Both the position numbers and the translations under genes were made by a program. Positions 6,514-12,595 of a DNA stretch of 58,207 nt are shown here, in pieces; position 1 is the first letter of the stretch, and every line of letters starts with the position of its first letter. The notes under the pieces are model-generated. The model was not told where the DNA came from and did not search any database. It saw nothing but the letters and a program-made list of their open reading frames with translations. The stretch comes from a virus. The stretch spans positions 1 to 58,207 of IMG/VR virus record IMGVR_UViG_3300029267_000807; one strand, written 5' to 3'.

Positions 6514-6842
6514 GCCCAGACGTCCCGATCGTCGGAAAGTTCGGGTCCGTTTACCGCAAAGGCCCCGGCGCTTGTCTGTCGAACATAGCAAAGCCGGAAA
6601 TGCGGCTTCCCGAACATGGCGGGCCATTCCGCGGAAATCCAGGAAACATGCGGGCGAAAATTCGGCTCGGACGTATCGCCGAACTGTCGAAAGTCGACCG
6701 GGCGAATCGTCGGATCCGCGTATCCCCGGACCCGGACCCCCAGGACGAACAGCCCGTTCGGAAGCCGATCCAGGGCTTCGCGAACCTGGGCGCGGATCTG
6801 TTCCTTCTGTTCCTTCGTGGCTTCGGGTGGATAGACAAGCAT
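6510..6842 (-). CDS. Hypothetical protein, operator-controlled leader gene
   Basis: This 110-residue protein uses the ATG at 6842 with GGAAAGGAAAC upstream. The sequence contains a helix (KEQKEQIRAQVREALDRL) and then strands. It is unrecognised. It is the first gene after the promoter at 6868-6896, whose -10 box is embraced by a perfect 11-bp inverted repeat. The gene and those downstream, to about 3391, are therefore probably under a dedicated repressor. Confidence 0.68.
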   Translation of the reverse strand: MLVYPPEATKEQKEQIRAQVREALDRLPNGLFVLGVRVRGYADPTIRPVDFRQFGDTSEPNFRPHVSWISAEWPAMFGKPHFRLCYVRQTSAGAFAVNGPELSDDRDVWA

Positions 6843-6856
6843 TTCGTTTCCTTTCC

Positions 6857-6896
6857 GGGCTGTCCCCATTGTATCATAGGGGACAGCCCCTGTCAA
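6857..6896 (-). promoter_or_regulatory. Promoter with perfect 11-bp operator dyad over the -10 box
   Basis: The minus strand reads TTGACA (6891-6896), a 17-base spacer, then TACAAT (6868-6873). GGGCTGTCCCC at 6857-6867 and GGGGACAGCCC at 6879-6889 form a perfect inverted repeat separated by 11 bases that contain the -10 box. Half-site spacing of two helical turns is typical of a dimeric repressor operator. No class A GTGAA repeats are present here. Confidence 0.85.
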
Positions 6897-6913
6897 TTTC
6901 CCCTGGGGGAAGA

Positions 6914-7312
6914 TTACAATTCGACCTTTTCCCCGTTCTCTTCGACCCAGTCGGCGGACAGTTCAAGCGTATCTTCCCCCCCGGTCATCATATAGAACTG
7001 AATCCGGCTGAAGGTGTCGAATGCGGCGTCGTGAAACGTGAAGTCGTGAACCTGTTCCGGCGTCCAGGTTTCCCGAATCGCTTCCTGGGCGGCTTTCATG
7101 CGGTCCCATTGATCCTTCTGGGTTTCTTCTGAACACTGGCTGATTACGAATGCGGCTGAACGGGCGGCGGCTTTCGCGTCGACCCCTTCCCGGTCCTGTT
7201 CCGTAAAGCTTACGGCGATTGAAACGATTTCCTGGACCCAGGCGATCGCGACCCGGTCATAACCCTGTTTCGCGGCTTCGTATGCCCTTGCTGTCAAGCT
7301 TTTGTAGTCCAT
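6914..7312 (-). CDS. Hypothetical helical protein
   Basis: This 132-residue, largely helical protein (residues about 3-85 in several amphipathic helices) has an acidic C terminus. The ATG at 7312 is chosen because AAAGGGACTG precedes it; it follows a class A promoter at 7357-7385. It has no known motif. It seems to form a short unit of its own, since the next promoter (6868-6896) overlaps its downstream flank. Confidence 0.68.
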   Translation of the reverse strand: MDYKSLTARAYEAAKQGYDRVAIAWVQEIVSIAVSFTEQDREGVDAKAAARSAAFVISQCSEETQKDQWDRMKAAQEAIRETWTPEQVHDFTFHDAAFDTFSRIQFYMMTGGEDTLELSADWVEENGEKVEL

Positions 7313-7356
7313 TTTCAGTCCCTTTCTTTGTCTGAATTCCCCCGCGCGACAACTAC

Positions 7357-7385
7357 AGTATAGCATAGTTCTAGAATCTTGTCAA
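7357..7385 (-). promoter_or_regulatory. Class A early promoter
   Basis: TTGACA (7380-7385), 17 bases including TTCTAGAAC and an extended TGC, TATACT (7357-7362), minus strand. Tandem CGTGAA repeats with an 11-base period lie just upstream (about 7390-7409). It drives the 132-residue gene at 6914-7312. Confidence 0.92.
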
Positions 7386-7413
7386 GGGGGATTCACGTCA
7401 ATTTCACGTAAAG

Positions 7414-7441
7414 GGGGGACGAATCCGAAGATTCGTCCCCC
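7414..7441 (-). terminator. Terminator-like hairpin with UUCG loop
   Basis: In the minus-strand RNA a 12-bp stem (GGGGGACGAATC/GATTCGTCCCCC) closes a UUCG tetraloop, followed by CUUUACG. It lies between the stop at 7452 and the promoter at 7357-7385, so it should end the upstream operon. The U-run is weak. Confidence 0.7.
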
Positions 7442-7451
7442 TGGGGGGAAT

Positions 7452-7664
7452 TCAGGAAAAGATCGGAAGCTTGCGGCGTTCGCAAGTCGGGCAAAGCGTA
7501 CAACCTTCGGGGATTTCGTCGACGCGGACCCAGCCCGGGTCCCGGGTTGCCTGTCCCCCGCAAAGGGACTTGGGGAAGGGGAACGGGCGGCGATCGAAGT
7601 TGTCCTTCGTGATCAAGTGAACCTTCGATCCGGTCGCGGTCTTGACGTAATAGTATCCTTCCAT
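7452..7664 (-). CDS. Small zinc-finger-like protein
   Basis: This 70-residue protein starts at 7664, with AGAAAGGACGGG upstream. A short strand-rich start (MEGYYYVKTATGSKVHLI) is followed by a possible metal site: LCGG near residue 35 and CTLCPTCERR near 59. The last gene before the UUCG terminator. Function unknown. Confidence 0.68.
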   Translation of the reverse strand: MEGYYYVKTATGSKVHLITKDNFDRRPFPFPKSLCGGQATRDPGWVRVDEIPEGCTLCPTCERRKLPIFS

Positions 7665-7677
7665 GGACCCGTCCTTT

Positions 7678-7914
7678 CTATAGGGCATGTTCGTCCCCGG
7701 CGCATTGTTCACAAAAGCTTTCTGGATATGCGACGAACGATTCAGCCGTTTTCCGGGTCCTATGGTTACAAAGGGACCCATGGACCGTGCAAAGCGTTAC
7801 CCAGCGTCCCCCGGCTGAATCAAAGACGCATTCGGGCGCGGACGTATCGATCAAGGCGACCCGGGTCCCGGTCCGGCGATTCTTTCGAATGTAAACGATC
7901 CCGTCTTCGGTCAT
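7678..7914 (-). CDS. Small Cys/His-rich protein
   Basis: This 78-residue protein has the pattern RWVTLCTVHGSLCNHRT, then PESFCEQC, so Cys and His residues are arranged to bind a metal. I have a recollection of similar short proteins in other phages and GC-rich bacteria, but no function is known to me. The start at 7914 overlaps the previous stop (ATGA). Confidence 0.66.
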   Translation of the reverse strand: MTEDGIVYIRKNRRTGTRVALIDTSAPECVFDSAGGRWVTLCTVHGSLCNHRTRKTAESFVAYPESFCEQCAGDEHAL

Positions 7915-8126
7915 GACAGTCCGTCCAGGCGGGCATAAAACGGGCGATTCAGTTCGGTCATGCGGTCCTTCAGTTCGACGATATCGCTTCGGGGACCGAC
8001 ACAAACAAGCTGTCGAACTTCAGTGAACAGCCCTTCCGGATATGCGACAGGCGTCGAATACTTTAGTCGGATTCGATATAGCCCGTAAACGGATCCCTTT
8101 GGCGCGGCGTCCCATTTCGGCTTCAT
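7911..8126 (-). CDS. Hypothetical small protein
   Basis: This 71-residue basic protein has a strand-rich middle (GSVYGLYRIRLKYSTPVAYPEGL, RQLVCVGPRSD) and a helical end. It is coupled to both neighbours by ATGA overlaps (7911 and 8126). No family recognised. Confidence 0.6.
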   Translation of the reverse strand: MKPKWDAAPKGSVYGLYRIRLKYSTPVAYPEGLFTEVRQLVCVGPRSDIVELKDRMTELNRPFYARLDGLS

Positions 8127-8587
8127 TCGGATTCTTCCCTTCGTTCGGAAAACGCGCGGCTGATCGCGGCTTTCTTCCGGCTGTCCGCGGGCTTGATCGT
8201 TCCGTCTTCCAGCAAAAAGAACTGTCTTCCGTACACTTCACCTTCAGTCCAGGCGTTGAATTCTTCGGCGATTCCGAACCGGGCGAAGGCTTCCAGGAAC
8301 CGGGCGCGGCGTCGTTCGGGTAAATGCCCAGTCGTCGTCTTCCCGGTCCGAAACAGCTTCCCGTCATGCATGAAGGTTTGCGGAATCGCGGCGGCATTCC
8401 CCAGCCGATCGATCCGGTTTTCCTGTTCCTGGACGATTTCGCGTCCCCTTTCGATCGCATCGTCCCAACCCGGGCGTCCTTCGGAAAATAGTTCCATGCC
8501 GCGAACTAGCGTTTCGATAAGGCGAACAGGAACCGAAACCTTGCGGGCTTCCCAGGCTTTCCATTGAAGATCGTTCCAGTCCTTCAC
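8123..8587 (-). CDS. Hypothetical helical protein
   Basis: This 154-residue protein uses a GTG at 8587, preceded by GAAAGGGGAAC. It is charged and mostly helical (residues about 5-60 and 90-110), with a Trp-rich start (WNDLQWKAWEARK). It ends in a basic and acidic tail. No domain is recognised. The gene belongs to the operon that begins with the promoter at 9434-9462. Confidence 0.65.
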   Translation of the reverse strand: MKDWNDLQWKAWEARKVSVPVRLIETLVRGMELFSEGRPGWDDAIERGREIVQEQENRIDRLGNAAAIPQTFMHDGKLFRTGKTTTGHLPERRRARFLEAFARFGIAEEFNAWTEGEVYGRQFFLLEDGTIKPADSRKKAAISRAFSERREESE

Positions 8588-8599
8588 GTTGTTCCCCTT

Positions 8600-8995
8600 T
8601 CAGTCTCTGATCGCATAGGCGATCCATTCCGGATCCGAATCCCAGCGCGCGGACAGGCGGCGGGCTTTGCGCGGGTCATGCCGGACCAACAGGACGCGAC
8701 CTAGGAACTTGACTTCCCCGATCCAGTCGCATCGTTCGCGGCGGACATTCCAGACGGTCCGGTTCAGCGTCCGCGACCCGTTCGATTCCCGGTTGAATTG
8801 CCAGAAAGCGACGTCCCCAGTAATCAGGACCCTTTGTTCCGACAGGCGGTCGACGTCTTCGACTTCCAGCCGGACCCATTCCCCGGCGTCTTCCCGGGTA
8901 AACTGTCGACAATGGCGAAGATGGTTTCGGGCGGAATCGCTGTTCAGGTATTCCCCGACGATTTCTTGATTCGTTCGAACCCGATACAACTTCAT
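8600..8995 (-). CDS. Hypothetical protein
   Basis: This 131-residue protein with many Arg and Trp residues is probably an alpha-beta fold. It starts at 8995, where AGAAAGGACCC sits immediately behind the GCAA-loop hairpin at 9011-9032. Two central strands are likely (EWVRLEVEDVD, QRVLITGDVAFWQF). No catalytic motif was seen. Confidence 0.65.
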   Translation of the reverse strand: MKLYRVRTNQEIVGEYLNSDSARNHLRHCRQFTREDAGEWVRLEVEDVDRLSEQRVLITGDVAFWQFNRESNGSRTLNRTVWNVRRERCDWIGEVKFLGRVLLVRHDPRKARRLSARWDSDPEWIAYAIRD

Positions 8996-9010
8996 TTCTG
9001 GGTCCTTTCT

Positions 9011-9032
9011 GGGGGACCCTTGCGGGTCCCCC
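9011..9032 (-). promoter_or_regulatory. GNRA-loop hairpin directly upstream of a ribosome site
   Basis: The minus-strand stem GGGGGACCC/GGGTCCCCC has a GCAA loop and is placed between the stop at 9042 and the AGAAAGG site of the gene at 8995. It belongs to the same repeated hairpin family as 1826-1845, 2373-2392, 45056-45077 and, on the other strand, 21763-21784. Confidence 0.7.
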
Positions 9033-9041
9033 TTTGGGGTT

Positions 9042-9383
9042 CTAGTATCCCTGGGCTTTCCGGCGGGCGATTTCGGCTTCCGCGACCTTCGCGGCTTCCT
9101 GGGCGATTTCGCGAACCCGACAATGTTTGCACTTGCGGCAACGCTGAACCTTGCAAGGCAAGTGTTCGGCGGCGACGGCGCCTTCGATATATTCGCGCAT
9201 CTTCCAGACGACCATGTCCTGGACCCCGGCGGCTTTCGCGGCGACTTCTAGTCCCCACTCCATGCCCCGGTTGAAGTCCATTGTCGAACTGTGAACGGCG
9301 CGCGATTCCTTCGCCGTCAACCCGTAAATGGACATTTCCGCCAGCTTTGCTAGAACTTCCGCGCGTTCTTTCTTGTTCAGCAT
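9042..9383 (-). CDS. First early-operon protein, Cys-motif containing
   Basis: This 113-residue helical protein has CKVQRCRKCKHC near residues 80-91, a tight Cys cluster that may bind zinc. The second ATG (9383) is preferred, because AAAGGG is only one or two bases from the first one. It is the first gene after the class A promoter at 9434-9462, so it should be among the earliest transcripts. No known family. Confidence 0.7.
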   Translation of the reverse strand: MLNKKERAEVLAKLAEMSIYGLTAKESRAVHSSTMDFNRGMEWGLEVAAKAAGVQDMVVWKMREYIEGAVAAEHLPCKVQRCRKCKHCRVREIAQEAAKVAEAEIARRKAQGY

Positions 9384-9433
9384 TTTCATTCCCTTTCTTG
9401 TTTGTCCCCCCGAATCCGTCCGCGTACAGCTAT

Positions 9434-9462
9434 AGTATAGCATAGTTCTAGAATCTTGTCAA
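9434..9462 (-). promoter_or_regulatory. Class A early promoter (leftward, divergent from the late operon)
   Basis: TTGACA (9457-9462), 17 bases with TTCTAGAAC and TGC, TATACT (9434-9439) on the minus strand; tandem CGTGAA repeats at about 9467-9485. It faces away from the plus-strand promoter at 9558-9586, so this intergenic region is the main divergent switch between the two arms. Confidence 0.92.
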
Positions 9463-9514
9463 GGGGCATTCACGTCAATTTCACGGATCTTTTGAAATTG
9501 AACAATTCCCGGGA

Positions 9515-9547
9515 CAAGTACAATTTGAGGGTCCGGAATTGTACTTG
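9515..9547. promoter_or_regulatory. 11-bp inverted repeat in the divergent control region
   Basis: CAAGTACAATT (9515-9525) and AATTGTACTTG (9537-9547) form a perfect dyad with an 11-base gap. It lies just upstream of the rightward -35 box (9558) and about 50 bases from the leftward promoter. Half-site centres are about 22 bases apart, two helical turns, as for a dimeric regulator. No T-run follows, so an operator is more likely than a terminator. Confidence 0.65.
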
Positions 9548-9557
9548 CTTTGAAAAC

Positions 9558-9586
9558 TTGACGACGGGTCCCGGGCATGATATACT
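9558..9586 (+). promoter_or_regulatory. Rightward promoter for the lysis/packaging operon
   Basis: TTGACG (9558-9563), 17-base spacer, TATACT (9581-9586), with TGA preceding the -10 box. The spacer contains a GGGTCCCGGG-type near palindrome. It points to the first plus-strand gene at 9774, leaving a leader of about 180 bases with two predicted hairpins. No other good rightward promoter is visible before 27541. Confidence 0.8.
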
Positions 9587-9773
9587 GAAGTCGCATCGGG
9601 GATCTTTCGGGCGGATCCCTTGTGAACTCTCCTAAAGGGGACCCGGGTTCCGGTCCCGGGTCCCCCCACCAAAGAAAAGAAAGGGTCCCCCTGTCGGCGA
9701 AGGTATCGTCATGGTTTCCATGGCGGAAGTAAACCGACAAGCGGGGACCCTTCACTTATGAAAGGAACTGAAC
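9587..9773 (+). promoter_or_regulatory. Structured 5' leader of the rightward operon
   Basis: No gene lies here. Two stems are visible: GGGGACCCGGG (9637-9647) with CCCGGGTCCCC (9655-9665), and GGGTCCCCCTGTCGG (9683-9697) with CCGACAAGCGGGGACCC (9734-9750, two small bulges). Because GGGTCCCC and GGGGACCC occur in both stems, arms can be exchanged (9637-9644 with 9683-9690, for example). That is the layout of an RNA switch or attenuator, but neither stem has a U-run behind it. Confidence 0.5.
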
Positions 9774-10040
9774 ATGACAAAGCATGTTGAAAAACTCGGG
9801 ACAAGGCGAATTCAGCCCGAACCCCCCAACAGCCCAGCCAAAGGGGAACAGATCGAAATCAAGTCGTTTATGGCTGAAGGTCGATCCTGGGTTGGAATTC
9901 AGCTTGACAGCCCGACAAGCTTCATGATCTTTACCCCAGAACAGTCGCGGCGGATCGCGATCGCCCTTCGCAAGCATGCGGACCGGGCGGACAAGCTATT
10001 CCCCCAGGGGAAAAGAAAGCGGCGGAAGCGTCGACCGTGA
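9774..10040 (+). CDS. Hypothetical protein, first gene of the rightward operon
   Basis: This 88-residue protein has GAAAGGAACTG before its ATG. The centre looks beta-rich (EIKSFMAEGRSWVGIQLDSPTSFMIFTP). A helix with Arg/Lys residues follows, and the end is very basic (KRKRRKRRP). The basic tail could touch nucleic acid. It follows the long structured leader. No family recognised. Confidence 0.7.
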   Translation: MTKHVEKLGTRRIQPEPPNSPAKGEQIEIKSFMAEGRSWVGIQLDSPTSFMIFTPEQSRRIAIALRKHADRADKLFPQGKRKRRKRRP

Positions 10041-10080
10041 ACATTTACAATGCTGTTATGGACGCAAGGGAAGGGAACCC

Positions 10081-10272
10081 ATGCCCAGGCGAAACGGCAA
10101 GATCAGGGACTTTGAAAGGCGGCATACAAACAATGATGGGCGGCGACAGATTCGAAATGGGAAAACCGTGAAGGACTGTCGGCGTATCGCGCGAAGACTG
10201 AACGTTCCCTTTGTCGAAGGTTGCGGCTGGATTTCGACCGCGGGGAAGCGTTTCCGAAGAAAGGGAAGATAA
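10081..10272 (+). CDS. Small basic protein (uncertain)
   Basis: This is a 63-residue, Arg-rich frame that ends in a TAATG overlap with the next gene. The ribosome site (AAGGGAACCC) is acceptable. A competing 44-codon frame from a GTG at 10037, overlapping the previous stop as GTGA, covers 10037-10171. Its codons look less protein-like, so I prefer this one, with reservation. No function recognised. Confidence 0.45.
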   Translation: MPRRNGKIRDFERRHTNNDGRRQIRNGKTVKDCRRIARRLNVPFVEGCGWISTAGKRFRRKGR

Positions 10273-10604
10273 TGTTTTACGAAGCGGACGTGCATGGGGA
10301 AGACGTTTGCGTCGTTTCCCCGGACGGCGAACGAATCGTCTTTCATGACGAATGGAAGCCGGACGCGATCGCGGTTTGTCGGATCCCGATCGACGTTTCC
10401 GGGCTGAAGATTCAGCTTCTGGATCTTGTCGAACATGCGGCGATCGTTGCCAGTCGGCTGTATGAAGACGGACCCGAACTTCGAACGGGTCCGGTCGCGC
10501 TGGGCGGGCTGACAAAGACAAAGGTCGCGAATGCCATGCTGGAAGCCGGGATCCCGGAAGGCGTCTGGAAGATCGCGACGTCGGAACCGGAAGGGGAATC
10601 ATGA
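10272..10604 (+). CDS. Hypothetical protein
   Basis: This 110-residue protein has AGAAAGGAAG before its ATG. The first 60 residues are strand-rich (VHGEDVCVVSPDGERIVFHD, IAVCRIPIDVSG). A helical half follows, with an acidic C terminus (SEPEGES). It overlaps the Tat-signal gene by four bases, so both are probably made together. No motif recognised. Confidence 0.68.
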   Translation: MFYEADVHGEDVCVVSPDGERIVFHDEWKPDAIAVCRIPIDVSGLKIQLLDLVEHAAIVASRLYEDGPELRTGPVALGGLTKTKVANAMLEAGIPEGVWKIATSEPEGES

Positions 10605-11095
10605 AGACGTCCAGGCGGAACTTCCTGAAATCGGTTCTGGCGCTTGCGGTTACGGGGACGGTTCAGCCCAAGAAACTATGGACGGGCTGGGGACCCAGCC
10701 CCGTTTACGGCGCGATTCAGACGGCGCGAACGGAAGTAAAGATCGCGGACGAATGGATCGATATCGGCGGGCTGGGCGGCTTCGGGGACCCCTTCTGGAA
10801 TCTCGGGAAGGCGGCGCGCGACTTTGGGATCGAATGCCAAAAGCTTGTCGAAATCATTCATGCGACGAACGAAACGCTTCAGGATAATTTTCCCTATGTT
10901 CCGGAAGGCGTCGACATATCCCCCGGAAAGCGGGTTGTCGTTCCTGTCCTTCGATCGATTCAGGCGACGTCCCTGTCGGACTGGGAAAATATCGCGCTGA
11001 ACGAACCTGTCTTCGACTATATAACCCTGGAATTCCGGCGCATGGTTCCGGAAACAGGGGTTCCTTATCGGACCCATAGAAAGGATTCGGAATGA
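10601..11095 (+). CDS. Predicted exported protein with twin-arginine (Tat) signal
   Basis: This 164-residue protein begins MKTSRRNFLKSVLALAVTG. The SRRNFLK motif followed by a moderately hydrophobic stretch is a textbook Tat signal, used to export folded proteins across the inner membrane. The rest is unfamiliar; a GGLGGFGDPFWNLG segment and two likely helices are seen. It sits between an unknown gene and the SleB-like lysin, in what looks like a lysis or host-envelope module. Tat signals are rare in phage genes. Its role could be in envelope modification, export of a lysis factor or exclusion; none is proven. Confidence 0.75.
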   Translation: MKTSRRNFLKSVLALAVTGTVQPKKLWTGWGPSPVYGAIQTARTEVKIADEWIDIGGLGGFGDPFWNLGKAARDFGIECQKLVEIIHATNETLQDNFPYVPEGVDISPGKRVVVPVLRSIQATSLSDWENIALNEPVFDYITLEFRRMVPETGVPYRTHRKDSE

Positions 11096-11583
11096 ACTTC
11101 GAACGGCTTGACGAAATCGCCGAACAGCTTGAAGAAATCGCGCGCGAAATCCGGCGCTTGAAACGGGAACGGGCGAACGAAGAAAGCAAAGACGTCCTAT
11201 TTCTGGCGGCGGCGATTCAGGGGGAAGGGGCTGGGCTATTCAGCGACCGGGTAAGGGTTGGGCGCTGGATCGCCCATACAGCGATCAACCTGTTCGAAGC
11301 CCCATGGCAAAACGGGCGCTGGGCTTCTGTCGCGGACGTCGTTCGGGATCGGTTCCATGGACATGCCGGGATCGGCGCACCTGATCCGTGGGCGATCGAT
11401 ATCGCGCGGTTGGCGCTGGGGGAACATGACATAACGGGCGGCGCGCTTGCCATGCTGTCCGGGAACGATCTTCGGAATCGCGGTTGGCCCCAGCGATACG
11501 ATATCATGCTGAGGGAATTTCACGGCCCCCAGGGACATTCGCTGTTCTTTTACGGAACCTGGGCGAAGGAATGGGACGCATGA
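11092..11583 (+). CDS. SleB-like cell wall hydrolase (candidate endolysin)
   Basis: In this 163-residue protein residues 1-30 form a charged coiled-coil-like helix. Residues 36-160 match the overall pattern of SleB-type lytic transglycosylases: a helix with AAAIQGEGAG (Glu45 at the position of the catalytic Glu), an Asn in HTAINLF, then GIGAPDP and a helical end. The usual family length for the catalytic part is about 120 residues. SleB enzymes cleave the glycan of peptidoglycan. It overlaps the Tat gene by four bases. It has no signal peptide, so it would need the holin candidates at 43748-44432. The assignment rests on a weak family match. Confidence 0.6.
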   Translation: MNFERLDEIAEQLEEIAREIRRLKRERANEESKDVLFLAAAIQGEGAGLFSDRVRVGRWIAHTAINLFEAPWQNGRWASVADVVRDRFHGHAGIGAPDPWAIDIARLALGEHDITGGALAMLSGNDLRNRGWPQRYDIMLREFHGPQGHSLFFYGTWAKEWDA

Positions 11584-11822
11584 TCGAATACGGAATATCC
11601 CTTTTCGGCGCACAACATGCGACCCAGGACGAAAAGATCGATTACATGCTTTCCCGGGTCCTGTCCGGAAATTCGGCGATCGCGAACGACGGAACCATTC
11701 TGGCGCGGTTCAACAGTGAAGCGGGGAACATTCCCGAAGTGATTTCGATCGTTCAGGAAAAGTTCCCCATGGTCCGGGCGTATCGTTTGGATTCGGGCCG
11801 TTGGGTTCCATACAGCGGGTAG
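11580..11822 (+). CDS. Hypothetical protein, paralogue of the next gene
   Basis: This 80-residue protein starts by ATGA overlap with the lysin gene. The C-terminal half (a helix, then VRAYRLDSGRWVPYSG) resembles the C terminus of the next protein (VLRAYRRTGNTWTRI), so the pair probably arose by duplication. No function is recognised. Confidence 0.65.
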   Translation: MIEYGISLFGAQHATQDEKIDYMLSRVLSGNSAIANDGTILARFNSEAGNIPEVISIVQEKFPMVRAYRLDSGRWVPYSG

Positions 11823-11835
11823 AAAGGAACTGAAC

Positions 11836-12096
11836 ATGGACAACTATGCATTGAATGTCGCGGACATGTCGGGCGTCGTTCAAGGGCGCTTTGGCATGGC
11901 GTTCCAGATCCTGTTCGGCGGAAAGATATCGGATCGGACGGTCGAAGTCGAACCCGGGAAGGTCGACGGCATGGGCGTTCTGCTGAAGGTCCCGGACGAA
12001 CAGGCGGCGGCAACGATCGAAGTCATGCGGGCGCGGATTCCGCGGCATGTCCTTCGGGCATATCGGCGGACGGGGAACACCTGGACGCGGATCTAG
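11836..12096 (+). CDS. Hypothetical protein, paralogue of the preceding gene
   Basis: This 86-residue protein has GAAAGGAACTGAAC before the ATG. Residues 58-86 (helix, then LRAYRRTGNTW) align with the end of the 80-residue protein before it. It has an N-terminal part with FGMAFQILFGGK. Location between the lysin and terminase genes gives no clear role. Confidence 0.65.
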   Translation: MDNYALNVADMSGVVQGRFGMAFQILFGGKISDRTVEVEPGKVDGMGVLLKVPDEQAAATIEVMRARIPRHVLRAYRRTGNTWTRI

Positions 12097-12104
12097 GGGG
12101 AACT

Positions 12105-12584
12105 ATGGCGGACAGCTTGACAAAGGCGGAACGGGAACGGCTTGAAGCCGAATACGCTGTCGATCCAGACGATCGGCGGTTCTGGGGGGGAAACAAGGGG
12201 AACCGGGCGACCGCGGACGAAATCGATCGGCGGGTCATGATCGCCTATAAGATGATCCTGGACGGGCATGCGAAGCCGGACGTTGTAAACTTTCTTGCGG
12301 AACACCTTCCCGTAAACCGTCGTCAGTGTTATAACTACTATGCCAAAGCTGAAGAAGAAATCAAGAAACAGTCGAATGCTAGAAAGGCGGACGCATTATC
12401 AGAAGCGTTATTGTCAAGGCGAATCCTTCGCGCGCAAGCGGGCGACATTGAAACAAAGCTGGCGATTCTGAAGGACGAAGCCCGACTTCTGGGGCTGTAC
12501 GATCAGCCCGAAGGCGGCGACGGGTCCGGCGGCGGGCTTGCGGCGCTTCTGGATTCCGACGAACTGATCATCATAAAACACTGA
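12105..12584 (+). CDS. Terminase small subunit (predicted)
   Basis: This 159-residue protein has a likely helix-turn-helix (residues about 36-68, DRRVMIAYKMILDGHAKPDVVNFL region) followed by long helices, KKQSNARKADALSEALLSRRILRA, and an acidic end. This is the usual plan of small terminase subunits: an N-terminal DNA-binding domain that finds the packaging site, and a helical oligomerisation region. It lies upstream of the large subunit, separated only by a DNA methylase gene. The call is from position and architecture, not a strong motif. Confidence 0.65.
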   Translation: MADSLTKAERERLEAEYAVDPDDRRFWGGNKGNRATADEIDRRVMIAYKMILDGHAKPDVVNFLAEHLPVNRRQCYNYYAKAEEEIKKQSNARKADALSEALLSRRILRAQAGDIETKLAILKDEARLLGLYDQPEGGDGSGGGLAALLDSDELIIIKH

Positions 12585-12595
12585 AAGGGCGCGGA

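Noticed and set aside
9459-9755. Reverse-strand frame in the divergent region
   Set aside because: It crosses both promoters and the dyad, has no ribosome site and no protein-like pattern.
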